In this document: positions 8,208-17,083 of the stretch, piece after piece
How positions within the stretch are numbered: position 1 is the first letter of the stretch
How the letters are laid out: each line of letters opens with the position of its first letter
The notes under the pieces: model-generated
What the model was told of the DNA's origin: nothing
What the model saw: only the letters and a program-made list of their open reading frames with translations
The model's database searches: none
Position numbers and translations under genes: made by a program
NCBI GenBank assembly: GCA_020439995.1
Contig: JAGROY010000090.1
Location: forward strand, 1 to 55,469
Direction: 5' to 3'
DNA: 55,469 nucleotides
From: Verrucomicrobiia bacterium
GTDB taxonomy: Bacteria > Verrucomicrobiota > Verrucomicrobiia > Verrucomicrobiales > DEV007

Positions 8208-10111
8208 GGATGGTCGATGCGGTAGAGAAGCTGCTGGCGGATGGTTTCTTCCACGGGTGCTCCCGTCACGATCTCGCGGGCATGTGCCGGGTTGTCCCAC
8301 GCGAGCCGATCCACCACAGATTGCAGTGCTGCGATGCGCATTTCCGGCGCGCCGATGGTCTCGGCCCACACCAGAGCGGCCTCGGCATCGCGGGTGGCGA
8401 CACCTTTGACGAATGCAGCGACTGCGCCATCGCGGGCAGGGTCATCGGCAGGCAACCCGCCGAGCCATTCCGATGCGGCTGCGGTATCCTCGTTGGCGAA
8501 TGCCTGGGCAATGCCTGACCACGCCTGCTCGCGCTGGGCTGGATCTGCGATCGCTTCCGCCCAGGGCATCCAGTCGGACAGCGCGTCGGCCACCTCAACC
8601 CAGCGTTCGGCAATGTCCCGGATCAGTTCGTCGCCGCCTTGCTGCGCTGCCTCCGGGTATTGCGAAAGCAGGGCGGCGGCATTCGCCGGGTGTACCCATT
8701 CCCATTCACCACCCCACGACACCAGACTACCGATCACTTCCGCAAGATACTCGGTACGAGGTGGGCCTGCAGGGAGTTGATCTGCGAATCCCAGAAGCTT
8801 CTCCTGCCGCGCTGCATCGGCCAGGCCGGGGGTCGGCGCTGCGACAAGGGACGTCAGCATTTGCGCGCGGTCGGCATCTGGTAATGTCGCCACCGCCTGG
8901 GCAACGCCATCAAAATCCCAGCCGTAAGAATCCTCGATCAATCCCCGCAACGCCGCCGTGCGGAGTTCCGTGTTTTCAATGGCTGCGAACGCGGCGAATG
9001 CCTGAGCGTGCCTGGATTCAATGCCATCGCCAAGCGTTGCCGCCCATTCCTTCGCCGCCTCAGCATCGCCGATCGTCGCACTGATCGATGCGACCAGCGT
9101 CGGCACCGCTTGAGGAGAATCCTTGATGGCTGGCGCGATCACCTCACGGTTGATCAGCCCAGGGAAGGCGTCCCCCGGCTCCAGATATTTCGCCGCCCAG
9201 GTCACTGCCGACATCGGATCGCCTTCGCTCAGTTTTGCGAATACCGCACTTACCCCTGATGAAGGCACCAGATCTGGGCGGACCGAGAACAATTCCAGCA
9301 AGGCACCTGCGTCCTCTGGATGATCTAGCGCCCAGTCGCTATCGAGGATTTTGCTCAGGCAATGGTCACGCGTTCCGCCTGCCTGCATCTCTCTGGTGTA
9401 AGCGATCGCACCTGCGGGATCGCCCTGCACCCAGGAGCTGACGATCCCAGCACTGGCCTCCTCCCGGAGGTTTTCCGGCAACTCGCGAAGCCGCGCGATC
9501 GCCCGCTCGCGATCCATCGCAGCGAGTTCAGCGAACATTTCCGAAACTCCAGCGGGCGACTTGAGTGAATCGACCGGCAGTTGATCCAGACACCTCAGGT
9601 AAGCCTCCGGCCCGAGCTTCATCGCGCCCTCGAGCATCGCGCCCAACTGCCAAGTCCGCCGCGCTCCCTCCGGCAGCGACCGCCAGGCCGCCATCGCCGC
9701 TTCCGGATCGATCTCCATCCATTGCTGCAGTAGCGGCGACATATAGGAATGCGCCGTCCATTGCTCACGACACCAGGCAAACGCGCCCTCTGAATCCAAC
9801 TCCAGCCAGCGCCCGATCAGCAGCCGCTGCATCAGCCAGCGCCGCGACCGAGGGTAACGCTCAAGGCCTTCCAGCCGTGCACGCACTTCCTCCACTGACA
9901 AGTTCACCAAGTCCAGTTCGGCAAAGGAGTTCTCTCCCCGCTGCTTCACCAGTACCCGTGTTCCTATCGGCGCACTTTCTGTAGCTGGGATCAAACGGTC
10001 ACCGCCCGATCCAGAGTCGGGATCATCGCCACCCGGCGACCAAAAATTGCTCAAGGCAAAGCCTCCCGCAAATGCGGTGATCCCCACGAGCAGCAATCCG
10101 ATGGCCTTCAT
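8204..10111 (-). CDS. membrane-anchored solenoid repeat protein (paralog C)
   Basis: This 635-residue protein has an N-terminal signal anchor (MKAIGLLLVGITAFAGGFAL) and an acidic Gly/Asp/Ser-rich linker, followed by helical repeats with the family signature (DPEAAMAAWRS, DPAGAIAYTRE, DPMSAVTWAAK, DAEAALVWAET). It is the longest of the three paralogs and the first gene of the two-gene unit, overlapping paralog B by 4 bases. Its repeats are less regular in the middle (about residues 330-480). Function is unknown. Confidence 0.75.
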   Translation of the reverse strand: MKAIGLLLVGITAFAGGFALSNFWSPGGDDPDSGSGGDRLIPATESAPIGTRVLVKQRGENSFAELDLVNLSVEEVRARLEGLERYPRSRRWLMQRLLIGRWLELDSEGAFAWCREQWTAHSYMSPLLQQWMEIDPEAAMAAWRSLPEGARRTWQLGAMLEGAMKLGPEAYLRCLDQLPVDSLKSPAGVSEMFAELAAMDRERAIARLRELPENLREEASAGIVSSWVQGDPAGAIAYTREMQAGGTRDHCLSKILDSDWALDHPEDAGALLELFSVRPDLVPSSGVSAVFAKLSEGDPMSAVTWAAKYLEPGDAFPGLINREVIAPAIKDSPQAVPTLVASISATIGDAEAAKEWAATLGDGIESRHAQAFAAFAAIENTELRTAALRGLIEDSYGWDFDGVAQAVATLPDADRAQMLTSLVAAPTPGLADAARQEKLLGFADQLPAGPPRTEYLAEVIGSLVSWGGEWEWVHPANAAALLSQYPEAAQQGGDELIRDIAERWVEVADALSDWMPWAEAIADPAQREQAWSGIAQAFANEDTAAASEWLGGLPADDPARDGAVAAFVKGVATRDAEAALVWAETIGAPEMRIAALQSVVDRLAWDNPAHAREIVTGAPVEETIRQQLLYRIDHP

Positions 10112-10168
10112 ACCGAAATTCTTCTAACATGTGTCGCGTTTGGATGCGAGGCGAATAGCACCGACAAT

Positions 10169-10477
10169 CTATTGATAAATCTTAATCTTAGCGAAAACGG
10201 TCAGGATTTGATACACGGCTATACTTCCAGCGTACAGGAAGGCGACCCCGGATAAACCGGAAACCAGTGAAACCAGTCGCTTCATGGCCTGCTCTGCTTC
10301 CAATCTCGAAGTCACCGCTATTTTATCGAACACCTCGGGCAGCTTCCCGCTCACTTCGCCCGCTTCGATCTGGCGAAGCGTTGAGTTCGGGATCCCACGA
10401 AACGTGAGTGCATCACCAATGAGGGATCTACTGAGCCATTTCAAGATGGCGTCCCAAACGCCTCCTCACTCCGAGGC
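10169..10477 (-). pseudogene. remnant of a type II secretion F / PilC-like gene (C-terminal part)
   Basis: The minus-strand frame reads through SLIGDALTFRGIPNSTLRQIEAGEVSGKLPE... into an amphipathic KRL helix and a hydrophobic C-terminal segment. This matches the second half of a T2SF domain (the pattern 'G-x-FP...I-x-x-GE-x-SGKL-x-E-x-L-x-K-x-A...V-K-R-L'). Only about 95 residues remain, there is a stop just upstream, and no gspD/E or pilB neighbours exist. It is probably the 3' piece of a gene broken by the adjacent transposase remnant. Confidence 0.5.
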
Positions 10478-10528
10478 ATGGAAAGAAACGAACACGTTGA
10501 ATTTTCCTGACTATAACGGATTCGGGGA

Positions 10529-11102
10529 CTACAAGAAAACCGCTCTATTTGCGGCACATGATGATGCCAATCTGAAATTTTCCAGCCAGTTGTCGCTGTA
10601 GCGTTTTTTCATGAGATGCTCGGCTGGGCATTGCGCCTTCTTCTTTCTGGCGGTATGCGGATTCCATGGCGCAAAGTTATGAATCTGCGCCCACGCTCGG
10701 ATCAGCATCCGTGAATGTACGAAGTGCCCCCGCAGATGACGCATCGCAAATAGCTTTCTGGCCAGCGATCCCATCACACGTCGACTTCCGTGCTGACACG
10801 GTGCCCCTCCGGACGATCATACCATGCTTTGTAACTGGCCAGCTTATTCTCGTCCGCACGAATCAGCTTGCCTATCATTCTTTGCGGTAACCAGTCTCCA
10901 AATGCCAGGCACCTTTTCATGAACGCGCTCCAGCGCAGCGCAAAGCCACGCTTGGTTCCTGCCTCGTAGCAGTACCAGAAATCACTGGCTATGACTTCAA
11001 ACTGTTCCCGGTACTTGCGTTTGCAGCCGTCGCGTATGCCGATGAACAGATGCAGAATACAGGTGATCATCACCACGGATTTGCCCCACACTCTCTTGAA
11101 AT
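10529..11102 (-). mobile_element. frameshifted transposase remnant
   Basis: Two overlapping minus-strand frames together resemble the C-terminal half of a DDE-type transposase that I recall from Planctomycetes and Verrucomicrobia. The first frame (to 10774) runs KRVWGKS...ILHLFIGIRDGCKRK...RPEGHRVSTEVD. The second continues MGSLARKLFAMRHLRGH...IRAWAQIHNFAPWNP...PAEHL...YSDNWLENF. The continuity of the match across the frame break at 10774-10777 shows an indel. The catalytic N-terminal region is missing, so the element is inactive. No clear terminal inverted repeats are visible. Confidence 0.5.
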
Positions 11103-11445
11103 CACTGGGTCACGGAAAATCTTAGCTTCTGCAGGGGTTAAGACTCTCCGGTCAAGAAAGCCGTCGGCAAGAGATCGCCCGCCACTCAAAATGATATCTG
11201 CATGTTGATAGATAGATGATTCTCTGATCACTGTATCAATATCGACCGATCGCGCCACTTCTCCCCCTCCGCCCCCTTTGACTCAGCATTTGAGTTGCTT
11301 CAGAAGGCACCGCTGAAAAGGAAGGTGATAAAGCCTGGCCCGTCGTTCCACCCACCTTTCTCTGCCTGTAAGGCAGCAGCGCCCGATAAGAAATTATCAC
11401 GGACACTGCTACCACTAGACTTACCACTATTATTCTAGGTGTCAT
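11070..11445 (-). pseudogene. frameshifted small membrane ORF, possible 5' piece of the broken T2SF-like gene
   Basis: Two minus-strand frames meet in the G-rich run at about 11262-11275. The first (from 11445) gives a TM segment, MTPRIIVVSLVVAVSVIIS. The second continues EVARSVDIDTVIRE and then DIILSGGRSLADGFLDRR...LTPAEAKIF, which loosely resembles the 'G-x-SL-x-E-A-L...F-P' stretch of T2SF domains. The frame ends where the transposase remnant begins (about 11100). The T2SF link is tentative. It could be an unrelated degraded gene. Confidence 0.3.
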
Positions 11446-11503
11446 CGTCTATTATTCAAGGCGCAGAGACTTTGGGAAGCATCTTAGGGTCTCTGCCAAC
11501 TAA

Positions 11504-12265
11504 TCAATACACTACAATCGGCGCGGGCACGATTTTCACTCCGCCTTCGGGAGGGGGGCCGATTTCTTCTTCGATCCGGGTGACGGCACCTTCGGTGAAT
11601 TGCACAACCAGCTTGCCGACCGGCACTTTGACATAGATCGTAGTGTTGTAGAGTCGCCCGTAGCCATCGCGGCGTGTTTCGGTCTGGGGGACTTTTTCGT
11701 AGGTGGTGAACTCAAGGCTGATGTGGCTGCCGTCCTTGTCGACAGCGGTCCTGGAAGCGGTGGGTTTGCCCAGCGAGCGCTCGACTTCGGCTGGAGTCAT
11801 TCCCAGGCCAACCTCTTTCGCTGCGATCAGTTCTTCCACGACGAGGTAGCGCTCGTGCGCCTTTTTCATTTTTTCAAAGAACTCGGGATCTTTCGTCTCC
11901 AGGTACTTCGGGCTCATCCAGCCGACCACTCCGCCGTGGGTTGCCTTGCCACGCACACGGTAAGCCTTTTCGCTGACTGCATCGATCGTGACTTCGGTTC
12001 CGGCGACCATTCGGCCGAGCTGAAGCTTTGCATCCAGCCGGGAAAAAACGGGCGGTGAGCTGTCGGCTTTCACTTTGAGTGTCACCGGCTTGTCGAGAAT
12101 GTCCTCAAGGTAGATGGCACCTGGTTCGCGGCTGAGGGCGCTCTTTTCAGTGGGGCCGGCACCGGCCTTGGGGGCAGTCGCGACCACTCCTGCAAGCATC
12201 GCAAAAGTGCAGGCCGCAAGGATACTCAATGGCAGCATGGGCAACGGAGAGTAGTTCGCCTTCAT
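11504..12265 (-). CDS. secreted SH3-like / SmpA-like domain protein
   Basis: This 253-residue protein has an N-terminal signal or anchor (LPLSILAACTFAMLAGVVATA). A bacterial SH3-like region follows at about 50-125 (GTEVTIDAVSEKAYRVRGK, then VVGWMSPKYLE). After a charged helix comes a segment LGMTPAEVERSLGKPT, typical of SmpA/OmlA-like folds, ending in beta strands (VGKLVVQFTEGAVTRIEEE). It is probably periplasmic or envelope-associated. The function is unknown. It is monocistronic, with the graveyard region downstream. Confidence 0.7.
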   Translation of the reverse strand: MKANYSPLPMLPLSILAACTFAMLAGVVATAPKAGAGPTEKSALSREPGAIYLEDILDKPVTLKVKADSSPPVFSRLDAKLQLGRMVAGTEVTIDAVSEKAYRVRGKATHGGVVGWMSPKYLETKDPEFFEKMKKAHERYLVVEELIAAKEVGLGMTPAEVERSLGKPTASRTAVDKDGSHISLEFTTYEKVPQTETRRDGYGRLYNTTIYVKVPVGKLVVQFTEGAVTRIEEEIGPPPEGGVKIVPAPIVVY

Positions 12266-12700
12266 AAGCTCAGTTTGAACGTGATTTGCCGGAATTGAAA
12301 TCGGAATCGGCAGGCACAGCAGAAAATCCCGACAAGTGGTTGATGAGGATTAGACGGCCGAGCCCGGTCAATTATTCAATCCATTTCGAATAAATAATGT
12401 TAAGGTGCTGGTGCCAGCTGAGATACAGCAAAAAAATGAACAGCTCGAAAACAGAATCGCCCGACTATGCGGCTGCTTGGCTGATCGGCATGACCAAGAT
12501 CCATCCCTCCTCCTTCACCTGCAACGATCCGATGAGGGCTATCGCGTGCGTTGTGTGCGGAGAGTAGCTCCGCTAACTCCCGGTAAACCTGAAGCGTCCC
12601 GAATACCCAAGCATCTGTATTGGTGGCCGAGTAATTCCACATATCGTAGCTCATGCTGCAGCGCTTGAACATGAGATGCTTCACTCTTCAGGCGATCAAA
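12266..12700. other. intergenic region, 435 bases
   Basis: The region is AT-richer than its surroundings around 12370-12440. The only candidate gene is the 43-codon plus-strand ORF at 12436-12567, listed separately. Minus-strand frames here show no recognisable domains. Confidence 0.5.
12436..12567 (+). CDS. possible 43-residue small protein with CxxC
   Basis: A short ORF starts at ATG after a run of seven A residues and encodes MNSSKTESPDYAAAWLIG... ending CVVCGE. Composition looks protein-like (a Trp, a C-V-V-C pair), but there is no clear Shine-Dalgarno and no recognised relative. It may be chance or the remnant of a longer gene. Confidence 0.2.
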   Translation: MNSSKTESPDYAAAWLIGMTKIHPSSFTCNDPMRAIACVVCGE

Positions 12701-15400
12701 TCAGTCTGCCTGCATGAAAGCGATGAGGTCTGCCACGTCTTGCGCAGTGAGGCCGAGCTGATCGCCGCTGAGCATGAGGGAACGTCTCAGGGGCTTTACC
12801 GATGCTATCTTGTCCCTCGGCACCAGCTGGGTGACGCCGCCCATGCTGACGATGATGGCCGGATCGCCGTTGCTTTGCAGCAATCCATGGATGGTCTTGC
12901 CGTCTTTGGTCTTCAGCTCTGTGGCTGCATAGCCGTGAGAGATGTCCGCGCTTGGATGAATGATAGAGTTGGCGAGCACTTCGCGCGTCTGGGTCTTGCC
13001 GAAGCTTTCCAGTGTCGGCCCCACGTCTACGCCCGCACCACCGGCCTGATGGCACATGATGCAACGCATGATGGTTGCCTTGCCGCGGGCGACATCCCCT
13101 TCCAGTTTCAGCACCTCGGCGACGTCCAGCTTTTGCTCCACAGCCGTGGGATCTGGCGTAACGATTTCGACCAGCTCGACTTTTTCAGGATCGTACATGC
13201 CGCGCTCTTTCAGCACAGTTCGCAGGTCGTATTCCCGCCAGTCGTTGGACGAGCGATTGATCAGCCACCACATCGCCTGCGCCTTGAGCGCGGGGACTTC
13301 CGCCACCTCCATCATTGCATGTGCGGCACCGTAGGAATTCACAAAGGCAATGCTGTCCGTCGCCTGTTTGCGCTGTTCCAGGCTGAGCTGATCACTTTTC
13401 GCGCGGACGAGGAAATCGACTACTGCGTCGGACGGATGAAGCCTCCAGGCCAGGCTGGCAAAGGTATCGCTCCAGCGCACTGGCGACGCATCGCCAAGCT
13501 CGGCCTTGATCGCCTGGTAAACCTCTTTTTCTTTACCGGTGGCTCCCGTACCGAATGCTTCCAGATAGCTTCGGTCATTGCCGTCATAGCCCTTCGCCAC
13601 ATCGATGAGAATGGTCTTCGCCACCGCGAACGACTGGTCACGCATCGCCAGTGCTGCCTCACGCCGGACTGCAGGATCGGCGTCTTTTGCCAGATTGCTG
13701 GCGCTGTCGAAGAATGGACGGTTCGCTCGGCGCAAGGCGCGGAAGGCAGCGATCTTCAATGGCGCATCGGCCTGGTCCTCCGGCAGTCCGGCTGCAGCGA
13801 CTCCCTTTCCGCCCAACTGATACAGCAGGTGGATCGCCCGCCCGCGCATGTAGGGATTGGGATCGCCTAACAGTTTTGCTACGGCATCGACGGAGGCATC
13901 GCCATTTGCCTTCAAAGCCTGAAATCCTAACGAACGCACATTCACCGCAGGCGACCGCAGCGCAGCGATCTGGCCATCCGTAGTCGTCAAATCCAGCTCG
14001 GGGACGGATGGCTTAAAGCCCTTCGGGGCGATGCGGTAAATCGTGCCGGCACACGTCGTATCAAGGTCCGAGTGCCCGCCCACGCGCGGATCATACCAGT
14101 CAGAAACGTAAAGCGCCCCGTCTGGCCCCAGTGCGATGTCGGATGGACGGAAAAGCGTCTTCGTCTCGTCATTGGTTTTGCCGCCTACGAAGTCAGAACC
14201 GGCGAACTCACCACTGGCATTGGTGGTGACAAAGTTATGGCGCTCGAGTGCAAAGCCAGCACCGTCAAGCTTAGGCTGGTAGCTGAAGATCGTGTTCCTG
14301 CCAGGCTCGCAGGCGAAGAACGTTCCGATCCACTGGTCGCCCAGAGCACCATTCTCGTAGAACACATTGCCTGTCGGCGATCCACCACCGTAGACATCGC
14401 CGGGAGGCGTTGAGCCGGGATTCTCCTGACGCCACTCGGCAATGGGCGTGGTCTGACCAGGGCGTCGATCTGCACCCCACGAACGCTGGCCGTCATTCGA
14501 GCTGAAGCCGAAATTCGCATACTCCATAACCCAGCTGACTCGGCACGCCGGCGGGTCGTCGTTGTCGTTTTGAAACACATCGCCCAGCGAGGTGACCGAC
14601 TGCTCGTAGCTGTTGCGGTAATTGTGGCCGATGATCTCCGCGTTGGTGCCATCGGGGTTCATCCGCACAGTGAAGCCGCCGACATACACGTGCCCGTCGT
14701 CCGAAGGCATTCCGGCATACTTGCCAGGATCATTGGGGAAAGTGAAGGGGCCGATCGGCCCGGGACGGTAGTCGCCAAACACGCGGAACGTTTTGCCGCT
14801 CTTGTCGGTGAACATGCCACCGCAATTGCCCGAGTTGAAATACCACTTGCCGTCCGGGCCTGCGGTTACGGAATGCAGCGAGTGGTCGTGATTCTGGCCA
14901 TTGAAGCCGGTCAAGAGGATCTCCCGCGTGTCGCCCTTTGACTCATCGAAAACGAGATCGCGATCGGCGTCCGTATATACCAGCAAGTGCGGGGGCTGGG
15001 AGACGACGACCTTGTTGTCCAGCACTGCAACGCCGAGCGGCGCAACCAGCAGCGGCTCCTGCACGAACATGTGTGAGGAATCGGCTTTGCCGTCGCCATC
15101 CTTGTCCTCCAGCACCATGATGCGATCGCCCTCAGGCAGCCGCGCGTGATGGCCACGGTAGCGCACGCCTTCCGCGACCCAGATACGCCCTTTCAGATCG
15201 ATATCAATGTTAGTGGGATTAAAGAACAGCGGTGAGTTCGCCCAGATCGTCACCTCCATGCCATCCGGGACATCGAACAACTCCAGAGGCACACTTTTGT
15301 GCTCAGCGGTTTCGAAGGACGGCTCTGCATGCGTCCAGCTACTAACGAGCGAACACGCGGCGACAACAACAGTGGATCGGATCAATGACTTCACCCGCAT
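12701..15400 (-). CDS. PVC-type beta-propeller / HEAT / cytochrome c protein
   Basis: The likely protein has 899 residues and starts at 15400, because MRVKSLIRSTVVVAACSLVSS is a proper signal peptide. The frame stays open 21 codons upstream without one. The N-terminal 450 residues form a membrane-bound-dehydrogenase/NHL-type propeller (FFNPTNIDIDLKGRIWVAEG, GPDGKWYFNSGNCGG, ALGPDGALYVSDWYDPRVGGH). HEAT-like repeats follow at about 480-720. A C-terminal c-type cytochrome domain has C-I-M-C-H near 780-784 and a heme-ligand-type Met further on. In this family the propeller is thought to oxidise sugars or polyols and pass electrons to the heme, but the substrate is unknown. It is periplasmic and needs cytochrome c maturation. 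It is divergent from the SDR gene, with a gene remnant between. Confidence 0.85.
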   Translation of the reverse strand: MRVKSLIRSTVVVAACSLVSSWTHAEPSFETAEHKSVPLELFDVPDGMEVTIWANSPLFFNPTNIDIDLKGRIWVAEGVRYRGHHARLPEGDRIMVLEDKDGDGKADSSHMFVQEPLLVAPLGVAVLDNKVVVSQPPHLLVYTDADRDLVFDESKGDTREILLTGFNGQNHDHSLHSVTAGPDGKWYFNSGNCGGMFTDKSGKTFRVFGDYRPGPIGPFTFPNDPGKYAGMPSDDGHVYVGGFTVRMNPDGTNAEIIGHNYRNSYEQSVTSLGDVFQNDNDDPPACRVSWVMEYANFGFSSNDGQRSWGADRRPGQTTPIAEWRQENPGSTPPGDVYGGGSPTGNVFYENGALGDQWIGTFFACEPGRNTIFSYQPKLDGAGFALERHNFVTTNASGEFAGSDFVGGKTNDETKTLFRPSDIALGPDGALYVSDWYDPRVGGHSDLDTTCAGTIYRIAPKGFKPSVPELDLTTTDGQIAALRSPAVNVRSLGFQALKANGDASVDAVAKLLGDPNPYMRGRAIHLLYQLGGKGVAAAGLPEDQADAPLKIAAFRALRRANRPFFDSASNLAKDADPAVRREAALAMRDQSFAVAKTILIDVAKGYDGNDRSYLEAFGTGATGKEKEVYQAIKAELGDASPVRWSDTFASLAWRLHPSDAVVDFLVRAKSDQLSLEQRKQATDSIAFVNSYGAAHAMMEVAEVPALKAQAMWWLINRSSNDWREYDLRTVLKERGMYDPEKVELVEIVTPDPTAVEQKLDVAEVLKLEGDVARGKATIMRCIMCHQAGGAGVDVGPTLESFGKTQTREVLANSIIHPSADISHGYAATELKTKDGKTIHGLLQSNGDPAIIVSMGGVTQLVPRDKIASVKPLRRSLMLSGDQLGLTAQDVADLIAFMQAD

Positions 15401-15459
15401 ACAGTCTCGAAGCTGTCCGCGACAAGCAAGACTCTTTATGTGCGAAATTGTTTCTAAGG

Positions 15460-15684
15460 TCACTGCCGTCCCGCAGTTTCCAGCCTCTTCTCTATCGCCA
15501 GCAGCTCGTCAGACAGGCAATACTGCCAGACGATATCGCCAAAGTCCCGGTCCTGGACAGGCGTGGCATTTTCATCAGTGCCATTCGCCCCCACCGACCA
15601 AACCACCGGCGTCCCATCTGGCTGCTGCTTATACTGGAGGGGATTGCCGGTGTAACGGTCAATATCAACGTGACGAACCGGCCG
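15460..15684 (-). pseudogene. 3' remnant of a hypothetical secreted protein gene
   Basis: The last 75 codons of a minus-strand frame read DRYTGNPLQYKQQPDGTPVV, then WSVGANGTDENATPV and RDFGDIVWQ. This matches the C-terminal 'DP-F/Y-x-G-x-PL-x-Y...YS-V-G-x-x-G-x-D-D...GDIV' motif that I know from many verrucomicrobial and planctomycete proteins of unknown function. Upstream the frame loses sense as it enters the SDR gene, so the 5' part has been lost. Confidence 0.5.
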
Positions 15685-15705
15685 GGATCTGATCAAAGTG
15701 AGGGC

Positions 15706-16386
15706 ATGAGTAAAGTTGTCTGTATTACTGGATGCACGCGCGGACTCGGGCGGGCGATGGCTGAACGATTTGCTGCAGATGGATGGACCGTCGCAGGCTG
15801 CGGCCGCACGGAAGAGGCTATCGGGCAGATGCGCGCGGCAATGCCGGAACCGCATGTGTTCGCCACCTGTGATGTATCGGATCTGGAGTCGGTGGCGAAT
15901 TTTAGCGCCGAGGTTCGCGCGACCGTGGGGACTCCTGATCTGCTGCTCAACAATGCCGCGATCATCAATGCGAACGCGCCTTTGTGGGAGGTGACAGAGG
16001 GCGAATTCGCAAGAGTCATCGATATCAATATCAAAGGTGTTCATGCAGTGATCCGGCAGTTCCTGCCATCCATGCTCCAGCGCGGCTCGGGAGTGATCGT
16101 GAACTTCAGTTCCGGCTGGGGCCGGTCGACATCGCCAGAAGTCGCCCCTTACTGCGCAACCAAGTGGGCGATCGAAGGATTAACTCAGGCGCTATCCCAG
16201 GAACTGCCGCGCGGCCTGGCAGCGGTGGCATTGAATCCAGGAATCATTGATACCGAAATGCTGCGCAGCTGCTTCGGCTCCGGTGCGGGTGCCTACTCCA
16301 GCGCCGTCGACTGGGCTCGCACCGCCGTGCCGTTTTTGCAGAAGCTGTCGGCAAAGGACAACGGCGCGGCGCTGACCGCTCCATGA
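15706..16386 (+). CDS. short-chain dehydrogenase/reductase (SDR)
   Basis: This 226-residue classical SDR starts at ATG 15706 behind a GTGAGGG Shine-Dalgarno-like stretch. The frame is open 107 codons further upstream but that part is antisense to the remnant and unlike SDRs. It has the NAD(P)-binding TGCTRGLG (8-15), NNAA (82-85), a Ser at 135-136 (NFSSG), and the catalytic Tyr149/Lys153 in YCATK. It reduces or oxidises a carbonyl or alcohol with NAD(P)H. The substrate is unknown. It is cytosolic and convergent with the YjdF-like gene. Confidence 0.88.
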   Translation: MSKVVCITGCTRGLGRAMAERFAADGWTVAGCGRTEEAIGQMRAAMPEPHVFATCDVSDLESVANFSAEVRATVGTPDLLLNNAAIINANAPLWEVTEGEFARVIDINIKGVHAVIRQFLPSMLQRGSGVIVNFSSGWGRSTSPEVAPYCATKWAIEGLTQALSQELPRGLAAVALNPGIIDTEMLRSCFGSGAGAYSSAVDWARTAVPFLQKLSAKDNGAALTAP

Positions 16387-16409
16387 ATGGATAGCATCCC
16401 TCAAAATAG

Positions 16410-16425
16410 TTGAGCTTCAGCTCAA
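16410..16425. repeat. REP-like palindrome between convergent genes
   Basis: TTGAGCT-TC-AGCTCAA is a perfect palindrome around a two-base centre, preceded by AATAG and followed by TTCTTCG. It sits between the converging SDR and YjdF-like genes, so it may act as a bidirectional terminator. The same arm sequence occurs at 22639 after the bat operon. Confidence 0.5.
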
Positions 16426-16468
16426 TTCTTCGAAGATAAGCCCGCTCTACTTTCGGGGCATACCCGCC

Positions 16469-17083
16469 TTAGTCAGCCAGTTCACGCAGTTGTTTGTTGT
16501 GCCATGTGGGTAACAGGCTTAGCGCGGCGATGGCCCCTATCAGGCACAGAAACATATCCGATTGCGTATCCCAGACGTCCCCCTGAGTGCCGAGAAACGA
16601 ATCGGAACTCTGCCCCATGATAAGCGCAGCCGCCCATTCGATGAGTTCGTAAACCGCGCTGATGGCCAGACATACGGAACCGATGAGATAGTTCAGCCAA
16701 CCGCGTTTCGCCACAACGTCAAGCCGCAGAAACAATTCACGTGCAATCATTGCCGGAACGAATCCCTGTGTGAAGTGCCCCAACCGGTCGTAGTGATTGC
16801 GCTCCAGCCCCAGCCAGTCACGCACCCAGTCACCGATCGGCACCAGCGCATAAGTGTAGTGCCCGCCCACCGAGAGGATGATCATGTGCAGGGCGATCAA
16901 TGTATAAAGTAATGGAGTGAGCGGAAAGCGCTTCCGCGTGGGCACCAGTATCGCTATGCCAGCGAGAGCAGGAAACACCTCTAATATCCATGTCAGGAAA
17001 TCATGCGGCCTCACTGCCGACCAAACGAGCACCGCTACCACGGTGGAAAGCAGAATCACCAGGTATTTGTCGCGCCAATGCAT
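16469..17083 (-). CDS. YjdF-like (DUF2238) integral membrane protein
   Basis: The likely protein has 204 residues and starts at ATG 17083 (MHWRDKYLVILL), behind GGGGA. A much longer open frame extends upstream across the antisense of the bat operon and is not real. About six TM helices are visible, with the family signatures HYDRLGHFTQGFVPAMIARE, YELIEWAAAL and GTQGDVWDTQSDM. The function of this family is unknown. It is related to E. coli YjdF. The acidic and His residues in the loops are the conserved ones. Confidence 0.85.
   Translation of the reverse strand: MHWRDKYLVILLSTVVAVLVWSAVRPHDFLTWILEVFPALAGIAILVPTRKRFPLTPLLYTLIALHMIILSVGGHYTYALVPIGDWVRDWLGLERNHYDRLGHFTQGFVPAMIARELFLRLDVVAKRGWLNYLIGSVCLAISAVYELIEWAAALIMGQSSDSFLGTQGDVWDTQSDMFLCLIGAIAALSLLPTWHNKQLRELAD

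Noticed and set aside
15385..15705. 107-codon upstream extension of the SDR frame
   Set aside because: It is antisense to the gene remnant, has no SDR sequence, and a good start with ribosome site lies at 15706.
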